Shown here piece by piece: positions 32,925 through 43,559 of a stretch of DNA of 64,000 bases. The notes under the pieces are model-generated. The model made no database searches. It was not told the DNA's origin and saw only the letters and a program-made list of their open reading frames with translations. The stretch spans positions 1-64,000 of the forward strand of contig DASYYB010000027.1 of NCBI GenBank assembly GCA_035934235.1. The letters are read 5' to 3'. Position 1 is the first letter of the stretch. Each line of letters starts with the position of its first letter. This DNA comes from REEB95 sp035934235. GTDB lineage: Bacteria > Pseudomonadota > Alphaproteobacteria > ATCC43930 > CGMCC-115725. The translations under genes were made by a program, and so were the position numbers.

Positions 32925-35915
32925 ATGGTCACGAACTGCGCGAATGCTCCGTCGGCACATCAACCGGCGGCGAAGAATCTTGCAATCTGGGAAAGCCGCC
33001 GCGGTGTATTTATGGCACCTCCGGCAACACCGTTCAGCTGCGCGAAGCGACGGAAATTGCGGCTCCTGTTGCTTGCCAGTTGCTCTTGCCTGGCTCTCGC
33101 GATTGCAGCCACAAGCGCTATCGCACAACCGACGAACGCGGCGCCCCAGAGTCCGGTCGCAACAACCAGCAAAGGCGTTCTGACGGGGACTGTTCGCAAT
33201 CAGGCAGACCGCCTGCCGGTACCAGGCGCGTCGGTGGAGATTTCGGGTCCGAAAAGTGCCGTTGTTAGCACCGGCAGCGACGGCTCCTTCAAGTTCCCGG
33301 ATCTTCCCTCGGGTGCTTACAAGTTGACGGTGAAGGCCGGCGGCCAGCAGGTCGAGCGCGACATCGCAATCGAAGCCGGCAAACCAGCCACCGCAGACAT
33401 TAGTGTCGCGGCGCTGTCGGCTGCCGAAGAGGTCGTCGTGCTCGGGCAGCGCGCTCAGATCGATGTCGCCCGGCAGGCGCAAGAGCAAGCGCCGAACCTG
33501 ATCAACATTCAGCCCCTGGAAGAGATCCAAAAACTGCCGGATATCAGTCTCGCCGAAGCAGTGCGTCGAATTCCCGGCGTTTCGGCGGAGACCGACGAGG
33601 GCGAAAACCGTTACATCAACATCCGCGGCTGCGACGCGGAGCTGAACAACACCACCTACGACGGCGTTCAACTGCTGCCGACCAACAATGCGTCGCCAAC
33701 CGCCGCCTACCGCGCGATGGCGCTCGACTCGCTGCCGATCGGCTTTATCGGCTCGGTCAAGGTGACCAAGTCGAACACGCCGGAAATGGACGCGGAAGCG
33801 CTTTGCGGCACGATCGACATCACTTCGCGAACGGCGCCACAAAACGGCAAACCCTTCATCTTCGGCGATTTCGGCAGCGGGTGGGAGCCGTCGCGCAACA
33901 CGCCGGTCGGCGATTTCTCGGTCACCGGCGGCGGCACCAAGGGCCCCCTTTCGGTGGTTGTCACCGTCAGCGGTCACGAGAACTGGCGCGGCATCGACGA
34001 CGTAGAGCCGGCGTATACCAATGCCGCCGGATCGCCGTATTACGCCATCAACGATATCCAGCAACGCGACTACGAATTGCACCGCGCTCGCCACGGTGAA
34101 TCCGTCGATATCGGCTTTCAGCCGGATAAGGACAATCGTTGGTATCTGCGCGGCTTCGACGCGGGCTACACCGAGTGGTACCAGCGACAGTTTATGGAAT
34201 TCAAGCCGACTGGCACTCCCACGGTGCTGGCGAACGGCCAGTTCCAGGACACGACGTCTTTGTTCAAATCGCTCCGCGACGAACGGGAAACCTCGACCGA
34301 ACGCCTGGTCATGGCCGGCGGGAAGCACACGGTGCTAACCGACGCAACGTTCGACTATCACGCCGCCTATGTGTCGGGCGATTGGATCAAACCTTACGAT
34401 TACAATTCGGAATTCGCCTACACAAATCCAAATACAGGCACGAATACCGCGAATATCACCTACGGCCTGAACGGCGCTGGCCATACGCCGCTCTACTCGA
34501 TCACGGGCGCCCCGGGTTATCTCGATCCGCACAACTACACACTCGACGCCTTCAACAACAGCAAGGCGCACAACTACGACAACATGACGACGCTTGCCGC
34601 CAACCTGAAATATCCGCTGCATTGGGACGCATGGCAGAAGTATGCGAACCTGAATGCCGAGGACGAAAGTGTCAAATTCGGCAGCCAAGCGACCTTCCGG
34701 CACAAAGTGCTCGCGGCGCAGCCGTATACTTACGGCAACCTGCCCGCGCTTTCGCTCGCATCAGCCTCGGCCGGCGGTAACGAAACCTATTACGGCGGCC
34801 AGTACCAGAACGGCGTCGACATCATACCGGGATACGTACAAAACGTTCTCGGGTATACGACGACTCCGACAGCTGGCGACATCAACAGCGGTCAGCAGCA
34901 ATGGTTCAACGCCCACGAGAACATCTACGCTTCGTATCTCCAATACGAAGCAACGTTCGGCCGGCTGGGAATCCTCACCGGATTTCGCGTCGAAAAGACG
35001 TATGACCATTCGGACGCGTACCAGGCCGGCAAGGATACGTCCGGCAACTTTTTCGCTTTCGGGGTCACAGCCCGTCATACCTATGCCAACGTCTTTCCCA
35101 GTTTGCAGGCGCGGTATGAGCTCGAACCGAAACTACTGCTGCGCGCCGCCTATTCGACGACGATTGCCCGGCCCGGCTTCAATCAGATGAGTCCTTCGCT
35201 GGCTGTCGACCTTGGTGCTCCCTCGGCAACGGTTGGCAATCCCGATCTGAAGCCCGCAACCGCCAACAACTTCGACGTGGGCGTCGAACGCTACCTTCCG
35301 GGCGGCGGAATCATGTCGGTGGACGGATTCGATAAGGAGATTTCAAACTATATCATTCCGATCGCGACCGGTCAGACTCTAACCTTCAATGGCAGCTGCG
35401 CAGGTTGCGTCGGCGGAGCGAACATACCGGTTAACACGTTCAAGAATGCATCGTCTTCGTATGCGCGCGGTTTCGAAGTCAATCTATGGGGGCACTTCCC
35501 TGGTCTGCCGGGAATCCTCAATGGCTTGGGCGCCGGCGCCAACTACACCTACGTGTATTCGAGCGTCGAAAGCCGTCCCCACAACCACACCTTGCTTCCA
35601 GAGTCCTCCCCGCATACGGCCAACGCGTCGCTGTTCTATGACAGACACGGTCTGCACCTTGATGCGGCGGTCTATTATGTATCGGCAGATATCTTCACTT
35701 TCGGCACCGACGCGACCAGCGATATCTACAACGCCGCTCGCCTGTCCATGGATGTCGGCGCCAGTTATAGCTTCATGGACCACTGGACGGCTTATTTCGA
35801 TGCCAAGAACCTTCTGGACACGCCACACATGTTCTACGAGGGCAATCCGCACCGCCCGATCCAGCGTGAGTTTTATGGGCAAACCTTCCTGGCTGGATTT
35901 CGCTTCAACTACTGA
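32925..35915 (+). CDS. TonB-dependent outer-membrane receptor with carboxypeptidase-like N-domain
   Basis: The protein has 996 residues from ATG 32925 (GGGGGAC 5 bases upstream); a later Met at 33012 lies closer to the signal sequence (LRLLLLASCSCLALAIAATS). After the signal comes a carboxypeptidase-regulatory-like beta-sandwich (GVLTGTVRNQADRLPVPGAS, about 65-150). A plug domain follows (LPDISLAEAVRRIPGVSAET, YINIRGCDAELNNTTYDGVQ), then a 22-strand barrel ending GQTFLAGFRFNY with C-terminal aromatic residues. The class matches the large Caulobacter/Xanthomonas type receptors, often for carbohydrates or siderophores. Its TonB/ExbBD partners are encoded next to it. The ligand is unknown. Confidence 0.88.
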   Translation: MVTNCANAPSAHQPAAKNLAIWESRRGVFMAPPATPFSCAKRRKLRLLLLASCSCLALAIAATSAIAQPTNAAPQSPVATTSKGVLTGTVRNQADRLPVPGASVEISGPKSAVVSTGSDGSFKFPDLPSGAYKLTVKAGGQQVERDIAIEAGKPATADISVAALSAAEEVVVLGQRAQIDVARQAQEQAPNLINIQPLEEIQKLPDISLAEAVRRIPGVSAETDEGENRYINIRGCDAELNNTTYDGVQLLPTNNASPTAAYRAMALDSLPIGFIGSVKVTKSNTPEMDAEALCGTIDITSRTAPQNGKPFIFGDFGSGWEPSRNTPVGDFSVTGGGTKGPLSVVVTVSGHENWRGIDDVEPAYTNAAGSPYYAINDIQQRDYELHRARHGESVDIGFQPDKDNRWYLRGFDAGYTEWYQRQFMEFKPTGTPTVLANGQFQDTTSLFKSLRDERETSTERLVMAGGKHTVLTDATFDYHAAYVSGDWIKPYDYNSEFAYTNPNTGTNTANITYGLNGAGHTPLYSITGAPGYLDPHNYTLDAFNNSKAHNYDNMTTLAANLKYPLHWDAWQKYANLNAEDESVKFGSQATFRHKVLAAQPYTYGNLPALSLASASAGGNETYYGGQYQNGVDIIPGYVQNVLGYTTTPTAGDINSGQQQWFNAHENIYASYLQYEATFGRLGILTGFRVEKTYDHSDAYQAGKDTSGNFFAFGVTARHTYANVFPSLQARYELEPKLLLRAAYSTTIARPGFNQMSPSLAVDLGAPSATVGNPDLKPATANNFDVGVERYLPGGGIMSVDGFDKEISNYIIPIATGQTLTFNGSCAGCVGGANIPVNTFKNASSSYARGFEVNLWGHFPGLPGILNGLGAGANYTYVYSSVESRPHNHTLLPESSPHTANASLFYDRHGLHLDAAVYYVSADIFTFGTDATSDIYNAARLSMDVGASYSFMDHWTAYFDAKNLLDTPHMFYEGNPHRPIQREFYGQTFLAGFRFNY

Positions 35916-36291
35916 CCTCTGTCCCGCTTCAGCGAGGAGCGAGATCACAGGATCGGGAGGCAGCGCACGGCGAGTGGCATGAACGTTGAGCCGCAACGGG
36001 GATAAGCGGGCAAGGCCAGCGGGTGGTGTTTGTCGGTGTTGCGCTCGCGCGAGGCGAGGGGTTTCGAGCGGCTCTTGACCAGCGGCCGTTGTTCCACTCC
36101 GCCCCACCCGGCGTCACCGAGCTTGGCTTTGCCGTCGCATGCGGTGATCGAAGCGAATCGATTACACCCTCAGCCGATACTGTCGCGCAGCTGATCGATG
36201 CGCGATCGGGAAAACATCGTGAGAGCACGGGTTCCGGTTACCGCGCACAGTACGAAACCAAACTTACACGAAAGAGTCATCGAACTTTGGC
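35916..36291. other. 376-base gap between the receptor and tonB
   Basis: Open frames exist on both strands, but none has a good ribosome site or a recognised family. It could contain the promoter of the tonB-exbB-exbD operon, or be a remnant of a decayed gene. Confidence 0.4.
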
Positions 36292-36954
36292 ATGGTCGAG
36301 CCTCGTATGAGGAGCGGTATCGGGACGATGGTGGCGGCCGAAACAGTACGGCAACCGTCGACGGCGCGCGTCGTCGGCTTCGGTCTTGTCGTGCTACTGC
36401 ATGCCGCTCTTGTCTATGCGCTGATGACCGGCTTGGCGTACCGCGTCGTTCGGGTTTTGCCGGTGCCCATCGTGGCAAAAATCATCACGCAAGAATCGCC
36501 GCCACAGACCACGCCTCCGCCGCCACCTGCGTCATTCAAACCGCCGCCGACCCCGTTCGTTCCGCCTCCTGAGGTGCAGATCGCGAAACCGCCGCCGGCA
36601 CCGACGAGCACCGCGATTACGAACGTGACCGCGGTACGCCCGCCGACACCCACGCCCGCGCCCCAGGTGGTTAGGACGCTTCCGCACGTCGATCTGGCCT
36701 CGAGCGACACGCCCGACTATCCGGCAGATTCGCGCCGCCTTGGCGAGGAGGGCAGCGTGCTGCTGCAAGTTCTGGTCGATCCGAGCGGTCGGGCAGTCGA
36801 TGCCAAAGTTGTGCAGTCGAGCGGGTTCCCGCGGCTCGATCAGGCCGCTATCGAAGGCGTCAAAAAAGATTACCGCTTCGTTCCGGGTGCGATTGACGGC
36901 AAGCCCCAACCGATGTGGTTGACCTTCAGGTTCGTGTGGAAACTTCAACAATAG
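36292..36954 (+). CDS. tonB: Energy transducer TonB
   Basis: The protein has up to 220 residues. An N-terminal membrane anchor (VVGFGLVVLLHAALVYALM) carries the family's His. A long Pro-rich periplasmic spacer follows (about residues 65-130, with PPPPP runs), then the C-terminal TonB domain with the YP motif (SDTPDYPADSRRLGEEGSVL, VLVDPSGRAVDAKVVQSSGF, DYRFVPG). It transmits proton-motive force from ExbBD to the receptor. The start is uncertain: ATG 36307 or 36328 are alternatives, with GAGGAG in between. It is the first gene of a tight operon. Confidence 0.88.
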   Translation: MVEPRMRSGIGTMVAAETVRQPSTARVVGFGLVVLLHAALVYALMTGLAYRVVRVLPVPIVAKIITQESPPQTTPPPPPASFKPPPTPFVPPPEVQIAKPPPAPTSTAITNVTAVRPPTPTPAPQVVRTLPHVDLASSDTPDYPADSRRLGEEGSVLLQVLVDPSGRAVDAKVVQSSGFPRLDQAAIEGVKKDYRFVPGAIDGKPQPMWLTFRFVWKLQQ

Positions 36955-36970
36955 AACAATAGGCAGAAAC

Positions 36971-37885
36971 ATGCGTGGCCACTTTTGCAAGCTGTTCATC
37001 GTTTTTCTCGTGACGGCCATGTCCTGCGCGACGGCTGTATCGGGTGCGGTCGCGCAGGCGCCTGCATCGCCTCAAGGGCAGGCGATAGCGCCGGCGGCGG
37101 CATCGTCGACGGATCTCACCGCGACCGCGTCGCCGACACTGGCAGACCCTGGAACAGCACCGTCATCCTCGGCGATGACGCAAGCAGCGGAGCAAACCGT
37201 CGAAAATCCATATAGCCTAACGGCATTGTGGGCGAGCGGCGATTTCATCGCCCGTAGCACGATCATCATCCTGGCGATCATGTCGATGGGTAGCTGGTAT
37301 GTGATGATCACTAAGTTTGTGGAACAGGCGCAATTGCTGCGTCAGGCGCAGGAAGCCAGCCGGTCGTTCTCCAAAGCTGGCAGCTTGCGTGATTTGGCGG
37401 AGCACCTCGGTAAGCGCAGCGCCTTCCGCATGGTCGCCGAAAGCGGATTGAATGCTGCGGAACATTATGAAGGTAACCTGGCGGACCAGATCGACCGCCC
37501 TAATTGGATCACGCTGCAGTTGCAGCGCCCAGTCGACTCTATCAATAACGGGTTGCAGGCCGGCCTTTCGGTGCTCGCGACTGTGGGCTCGACGGCCCCT
37601 TTTGTCGGCCTGTTCGGCACGGTCTGGGGTATCTACCACGCACTGACGGCCATCGGCATTGCCGGTCAGGCGAGCATCGACAAGGTAGCGGGGCCAGTTG
37701 GCGAAGCCCTCATCATGACGGCGATCGGCCTTGCCGTCGCCGTGCCGGCGGTCCTTGGCTACAACTGGATGGTTCGCCGGAATAAAGTCGCGATGGATCG
37801 TGTGCGAAACTTCGCCGGTGATCTGCTCGCGCTGCTCATTGGCGGCGGCCGCTCGACTCCTAAACCGGTCGCTCTGAGAGCTTGA
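36971..37885 (+). CDS. exbB: TonB-system proton channel ExbB
   Basis: The 304-residue protein has a cleavable-looking signal and an Ala/Pro/Ser-rich periplasmic extension (about 1-75), typical of long ExbB forms. The MotA/TolQ/ExbB domain follows, with three membrane helices (STIIILAIMSMGSWYVM, LSVLATVGSTAPFVGLFGTV, IMTAIGLAVAVPAVLGYNWM) and the conserved APFVGLFGTVWGI and EALIMTAIGLAVAVPA motifs. It forms the pentameric proton channel with ExbD. It lies 16 bases after tonB, and its stop overlaps the exbD start region. Confidence 0.92.
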   Translation: MRGHFCKLFIVFLVTAMSCATAVSGAVAQAPASPQGQAIAPAAASSTDLTATASPTLADPGTAPSSSAMTQAAEQTVENPYSLTALWASGDFIARSTIIILAIMSMGSWYVMITKFVEQAQLLRQAQEASRSFSKAGSLRDLAEHLGKRSAFRMVAESGLNAAEHYEGNLADQIDRPNWITLQLQRPVDSINNGLQAGLSVLATVGSTAPFVGLFGTVWGIYHALTAIGIAGQASIDKVAGPVGEALIMTAIGLAVAVPAVLGYNWMVRRNKVAMDRVRNFAGDLLALLIGGGRSTPKPVALRA

Positions 37886-37887
37886 GT

Positions 37888-38334
37888 GTGGCAACGAACG
37901 GTGGGTTGCGGGCCGATGACCAAGAGGAATCGCTGACCGCATCGATTAACACGACGCCGCTCGTCGACGTCATGCTGGTGCTGTTGATAATTTTCTTGAT
38001 CACCATTCCAGTCGTTACCCACACCATACCGGTGGCATTGCCGCACGAAGTCAACCGGCCGACGACGACAAAACCCGACGACGTCATCATCGCCGTCGAC
38101 AAGGACGGGAATATTTACTGGAACGATAGCAAAATTGCCGATAACGCCGCTCTGCTGGCGAAGCTCAAGGCGCAGGCCACCGCGAATCCGCAGCCAGAGG
38201 TGCATATCCGAGCCGACCGCAACGTGCTCTACGAGTTCGTCGGGCGCGTCGTTGTCGACTGCCAGCGTGCGGGGATCGAACGCGTGGCCTTCATCACTGA
38301 GCCACAGGGCGGCAGCCCGAATACGGCGGAGTAG
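37888..38334 (+). CDS. exbD: Biopolymer transport protein ExbD (first copy)
   Basis: The protein has 148 residues from GTG 37888 (TTG 37882 is an alternative). One N-terminal membrane helix carries the proton-pathway Asp (TPLVDVMLVLLIIFLITIPV), followed by a periplasmic domain (VHIRADRNVLYEFVGRVVVD). It pairs with ExbB. A second exbD follows directly, as in the Xanthomonas tonB-exbB-exbD1-exbD2 operon. Confidence 0.9.
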   Translation: MATNGGLRADDQEESLTASINTTPLVDVMLVLLIIFLITIPVVTHTIPVALPHEVNRPTTTKPDDVIIAVDKDGNIYWNDSKIADNAALLAKLKAQATANPQPEVHIRADRNVLYEFVGRVVVDCQRAGIERVAFITEPQGGSPNTAE

Positions 38335-38340
38335 CGCGCA

Positions 38341-38766
38341 ATGGCAATGAATCTCGGCAGTGCCGGCGGCGACGACGAGGTGATGGTCGACATCAACACC
38401 ACGCCGCTGATCGACGTGATGCTGGTCCTGCTCATCATGCTGATCATTACGATCCCGATGCAGACGCACGCGGTGAAGCTCGATATGCCGCAAGTCAATT
38501 CGCCACCGCCGATCGTGAAGCCTCAAGTCGTCGATCTCGTCATCGACTTTGACGGCACGATGACCTGGAATGGAATGCTCGTATCAAACCGGTCCGCTCT
38601 CGAGGAAGATCTACGCAGTGCGGCGCAGCAGGATCCGCAACCGGAGATTCACCTCGCACCGAACAAGCTCGTCAAATACTCGTATGTTGCGATGGTGCTG
38701 GCGGCAGCTCAGCGCCTTGGCGTCATGAAGATAGGTCTTGTCGGCAATGAGCAGTTCGCCGAATGA
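38341..38766 (+). CDS. Biopolymer transport protein ExbD (second copy)
   Basis: The 141-residue protein has the membrane helix TPLIDVMLVLLIMLIITIPM with the conserved Asp and a periplasmic domain (EIHLAPNKLVKYSYVAMVLA). It resembles the preceding ExbD but differs enough that the two probably have distinct roles. In Xanthomonas the second ExbD is dispensable for general iron uptake but needed for specific functions. It overlaps the TPR gene by ATGA. Confidence 0.9.
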   Translation: MAMNLGSAGGDDEVMVDINTTPLIDVMLVLLIMLIITIPMQTHAVKLDMPQVNSPPPIVKPQVVDLVIDFDGTMTWNGMLVSNRSALEEDLRSAAQQDPQPEIHLAPNKLVKYSYVAMVLAAAQRLGVMKIGLVGNEQFAE

Positions 38767-39995
38767 ATACGTGGATCCGGGGCGCGACTGCGGCGGCGGT
38801 CGCCGTCATATGTGGAATCGGGGCATGTGTGGCGTTCGCCGCACCATCTGACCATACGGTCCGCGAACAGATCGGCAAGCCATTGCAGCAGGCCGAACAA
38901 CTCCTGCGGGAGAAACAGTATCGAAAAGCGCTCGATCTCCTCAAGGCAGCGGATGCGGTCAGCGGAAAGTCGCCTTACGAAACCTATGCCATCGAGGAGA
39001 TTACGGCGGTCGCGAAAATTGACGCCGGTGATTATGGCGGCGCGGTCCAGGCGCTGAAAACCGTTATCGCCACCAACGTCCTGCCCGACGACGAAACGCT
39101 GAAGCGCCGTCTCTCAATCGTGCAGCTCGAATATCAAATGAAGGATTACCCCGGCACGGTCGCAGCCGCGGAAAGCTATTATCAACATGGCGGCACAGGC
39201 GTGGATGCACGCCGCCTAATGGCGCAGTCCTACTACCTTGAGAACGACTATTCAGACGCAGCCAAGGTGATCGGAGCGGTGCTCGATGCCGAGGCGCACT
39301 CAGGACAGCCGCCTGACGAAGCGCTGCTCCTGTCGCTCGCCGGAAGCGATTACAAGATGAAGGACTGGCACGGCTACATCGGTGCGCTTGAGCGGCTTGT
39401 TGTTAGTCATCCCAAGCACGAATATTGGGTCGACGTTTGCCAAGCTGTGGAGCAACAGCCGGGCTTTGCCCCGCGCCTCCGGCTGGACCTCGACCGACTG
39501 CGCGCCTCGGTCGGCGCAATGGACACCGCAGAACAATTTGTCACCGCAGCCGAACTTGCTCTTACTCTCGGGTTTCCGGGAGATGCCAAGTCGTTCCTCC
39601 AGCGGGGCTATGCCGCAGGGGTTCTCGGCAAGGGAAAGGACGCAGCCCGGGAGAAGCGGCTTGTCGACCTCGCGGAGCGGCAGTCGGCGGAGGATCTGCA
39701 AAGTCTTTCTGCCCAGGCCCAAGAGGCAAATGCCTCGAACAATGGGCAGGCGATTGAGAAGCTCGGCGAAGCATATGCGAGTTACCGCCAATACGATCTA
39801 GCGGCACAGGCTCTCACTAGCAGTTTAAAAGAACGCGAACTCAAGAATCCTGAAGATGCCAAGCTTCATCTTGGCGTCGCTTATCTCGCCGCGGATCGAA
39901 CAGTTCAGGCTAAAGAAATCCTGAGCCGCGTGAGAGGTGCCGATGGAACCGAAGACCTGGCACAGTTGTGGCTCATCAAGAGAGCACAGCACTAA
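38763..39995 (+). CDS. Exported TPR-repeat protein of the TonB/ExbBD operon
   Basis: The 410-residue protein has a signal peptide (AVAVICGIGACVAFA-A). The remainder is helical with several TPR-like units (LREKQYRKALDLLKAADAVS, YLENDYSDAAKVIGAVLDAE, ALTLGFPGDAKSFLQRGYAA, YASYRQYDLAAQALTSSLKE). It is coupled to exbD by ATGA. TPR proteins of this kind accompany TonB systems in several proteobacteria and may form a periplasmic complex with the receptor or TonB. The role is inferred from position only. Confidence 0.78.
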   Translation: MNTWIRGATAAAVAVICGIGACVAFAAPSDHTVREQIGKPLQQAEQLLREKQYRKALDLLKAADAVSGKSPYETYAIEEITAVAKIDAGDYGGAVQALKTVIATNVLPDDETLKRRLSIVQLEYQMKDYPGTVAAAESYYQHGGTGVDARRLMAQSYYLENDYSDAAKVIGAVLDAEAHSGQPPDEALLLSLAGSDYKMKDWHGYIGALERLVVSHPKHEYWVDVCQAVEQQPGFAPRLRLDLDRLRASVGAMDTAEQFVTAAELALTLGFPGDAKSFLQRGYAAGVLGKGKDAAREKRLVDLAERQSAEDLQSLSAQAQEANASNNGQAIEKLGEAYASYRQYDLAAQALTSSLKERELKNPEDAKLHLGVAYLAADRTVQAKEILSRVRGADGTEDLAQLWLIKRAQH

Positions 39996-40049
39996 TCGGT
40001 AACAGCGGACGTAATCCGCGACGCCGCAACGCTGCCGTCATACCTCTGA

Positions 40050-40208
40050 CTTATGGACCTACGCCGGACCTGTATCACCAAATTCGGCGAGACCGGCGCC
40101 AGCGACGACGAGCTCGTCTCAGTGAGCGGCCACCAGGACCACCAAATGCTCAACATCTACTCGCTGAGAAGCTACAAAAAGGCGCTCACTGCGATGAAGG
40201 CCCGGTGA
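40050..40208 (+). pseudogene. C-terminal remnant of a tyrosine recombinase (phage-type integrase)
   Basis: The open fragment reads LMDLRRTCITKFGETGASDD, then SVSGHQDHQML and IYSLRSYKKAL, ending at TGA 40206-40208. It contains the second catalytic Arg (LRRT), the GHQD box and a Tyr in the expected place, but about 300 N-terminal residues are missing and a stop lies just upstream in frame. Its place beside the tRNA-Thr att site supports its identity as the element's decayed integrase. Confidence 0.7.
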
Positions 40209-40304
40209 GCGAACCGCGCGAACAAAAAAGCGGCTGCCGACGACCAAGCGGTGGACGCAGCGTGAACGCGGGGACCAAACGCTTTCGCGCAGAGGACCAA
40301 ATAA

Positions 40305-41776
<1,472 letters not shown>

Positions 41777-41780
<4 letters not shown>

Positions 41781-42790
41781 GGCGTCTGCGGTACCGGCTT
41801 GGCCGGCGTGTTGGCCGATGCGGCCAGCGCCGGCACGACCTGCTGCAGCGCCGCGGTGACGACCGCTTCGGCATCGAGCCGGCGATGTGCGGCCGCCAGC
41901 CAAGTTTGCGCTGCGTCGCGCGTGGGCGTCGGCGCCGATTCGATCGCGCCGACGGCGCCGGCAAGGTCGCCCTGGGCAAGCTCGTTACGCGCGGCGTCGA
42001 TCGCGGCGATGGTCGGATCCGGCGGTGTCGTGCTGTCGCCGACGCGGCGCACGACCACCAGGCTCGCGAGCTTCGCCCAGAAGCGCTTGGTCCAGCCCTC
42101 GTTCGCCGGCGCCGCCGGCGTCGCCAGCAGCATGGCCGGCGCGGTGGCGGCATTGAATCGCGCCGCCAACGCCGCCGTGCTCGGAATGCCGGTCGCGGCC
42201 TGTGGCTCGAGCGTCAGCAGCTTTGCGCCGATGTCGTGCGGTGCCAGCGTTTCGGCCGCTTTAAGTTCATCGGGGAACGGCCGCGAGGTCGCCACCGCTG
42301 CCGAAAGCTGGCTCAGCGCCAGGAACAGCATGCGCTCGGGATTATCGCTGGTATGCGCCAGGCGGTCTTGCAGCGCGGCGATGCGCTCGGCATTGCCGTT
42401 GACCGCCGATTGCAGCTGTTGCGTCGCGGCGTCGAGGCGCTTGATCGTGTCGGCGAATTGGCCCGTGTCGGGCGACGCCTGCTTCACCTGTTTTTCGAGC
42501 GCATCGAGCCGCACGAAAATCTGCGCGTTGGCGCTTTGCGCGTCGCGCAGCGCCTGCACCTCGGATTCGACGCTGGCCAACTGGTTGACGAAAATCTGGT
42601 GCGCGGTGTCGTCGGCCGGTTTGGCCCATGGCAGCACCCGGGCCAGCGGCGGCGCCCAATAAGGCGACGTGCCGGTCAGGCCGAGCACCAGCGCCAACGC
42701 CAGGACAAGTCCGGCGATCACCGCGACACGCCGGCGCCGGCGGCGCCGCACGTTGGCGTCGGCAGCATCGATCACCGGCAATTCGCTCAC
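41777..42790 (-). CDS. Mitofilin/Mic60-like inner-membrane protein
   Basis: The protein has about 337 residues from GTG 42790 (GAGG 8 bases upstream). One N-terminal membrane helix follows a run of Arg (VAVIAGLVLALALVLGLTGT), then a coiled coil (about 80-170), and a C-terminal mitofilin-type domain (DAARNELAQGDLAGAVGAIE, AAQTWLAAAHRRLDAEAVVT). Alphaproteobacterial Mic60 homologues are encoded exactly here, between hemD and hemY, and relate to the mitochondrial cristae-shaping protein. It probably shapes or organises intracytoplasmic or envelope membranes. Confidence 0.85.
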
Positions 42791-42800
42791 GGTGACAGCC

Positions 42801-43559
42801 TCATGTCCGTTGTTCCTTATCTCCCGTACGCGCCGCCGGCAACGCCCGGTCGAGCGCCGCAAGCAGCGCCGGTTCGTTCGGCGCGGCGGCCACTTCGATA
42901 CAGCGCCACGTTAGCGGACCAAGCGCCGCCGCCACCGCCGGACTCAGCACAACCGCCGCGATCATCGCGGCACGGCCGTCAATCCTGGCCGCGCGCGCGA
43001 GCGTAACAAAGGTTTCGGCGGTGCGGGGAGAGAAAAAGATCGCGGTACCGACCGCGCCGGCGGCGATCGCGTCACGCGACTCGGCGGTGAGGTGCGCGGC
43101 GGCAACGGCTTCGTAAAGCCGCAACCGGCGCACCGTGAATCCGGCGCGCGCCAGTTCGCCGGCAAGGTCGCCGGCGACCGCACTCGCCGCCGCATGGATC
43201 AGCGCGCCCGACGCGGGATCGAGGCGCTGTGCCGCCAGCGCCGCCAGCGCGTGGACGTCGCCGCCGGCGCTCTCGATCCGGGCAAAGCCCGCCACCTGAG
43301 CCGCCCGGGCGGTGGCGTCGCCGACGGTAAATGCCGGCAAATCGCGCCGCGGCGAGATTTTGGCAAAAGCGCGGACGCCGTTGGCGCTGGTGAAGAGCGC
43401 TGCCTGCGCACCCGGCAGTGCCGCGGTCAGCGTGGCCGGCGCATCGCGCGCCAGTTCGATCGACAGCAGCGGTTCAAGCAGCGGCTCGAGGCCGCGCGCG
43501 CGTAGCGCCACCGTCAGGCCGGCGGCGTCCTCGCGCGGCCGGGTCACCAGCACTTTCAT
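42801..43559 (-). CDS. hemD: Uroporphyrinogen-III synthase HemD
   Basis: The 252-residue protein converts hydroxymethylbilane to uroporphyrinogen III. The N-terminus MKVLVTRPREDAAGLTVALR and the bilobed HEM4 domain (FTSANGVRAFAK, YEAVAA near residue 150, FFSPRTAETFVTLARAA) are typical. It lies between hemC (4-base overlap) and mic60, in the conserved heme operon. Confidence 0.9.
   Translation of the reverse strand: MKVLVTRPREDAAGLTVALRARGLEPLLEPLLSIELARDAPATLTAALPGAQAALFTSANGVRAFAKISPRRDLPAFTVGDATARAAQVAGFARIESAGGDVHALAALAAQRLDPASGALIHAAASAVAGDLAGELARAGFTVRRLRLYEAVAAAHLTAESRDAIAAGAVGTAIFFSPRTAETFVTLARAARIDGRAAMIAAVVLSPAVAAALGPLTWRCIEVAAAPNEPALLAALDRALPAARTGDKEQRT

Noticed and set aside
32805..34328. 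A 507-codon minus-strand open frame
   Set aside because: Antisense to the TonB receptor, which has full domain support.
35929..36310. Open frames on both strands between the receptor and tonB
   Set aside because: No ribosome site or family. They might be relics of a decayed gene, but this cannot be supported.
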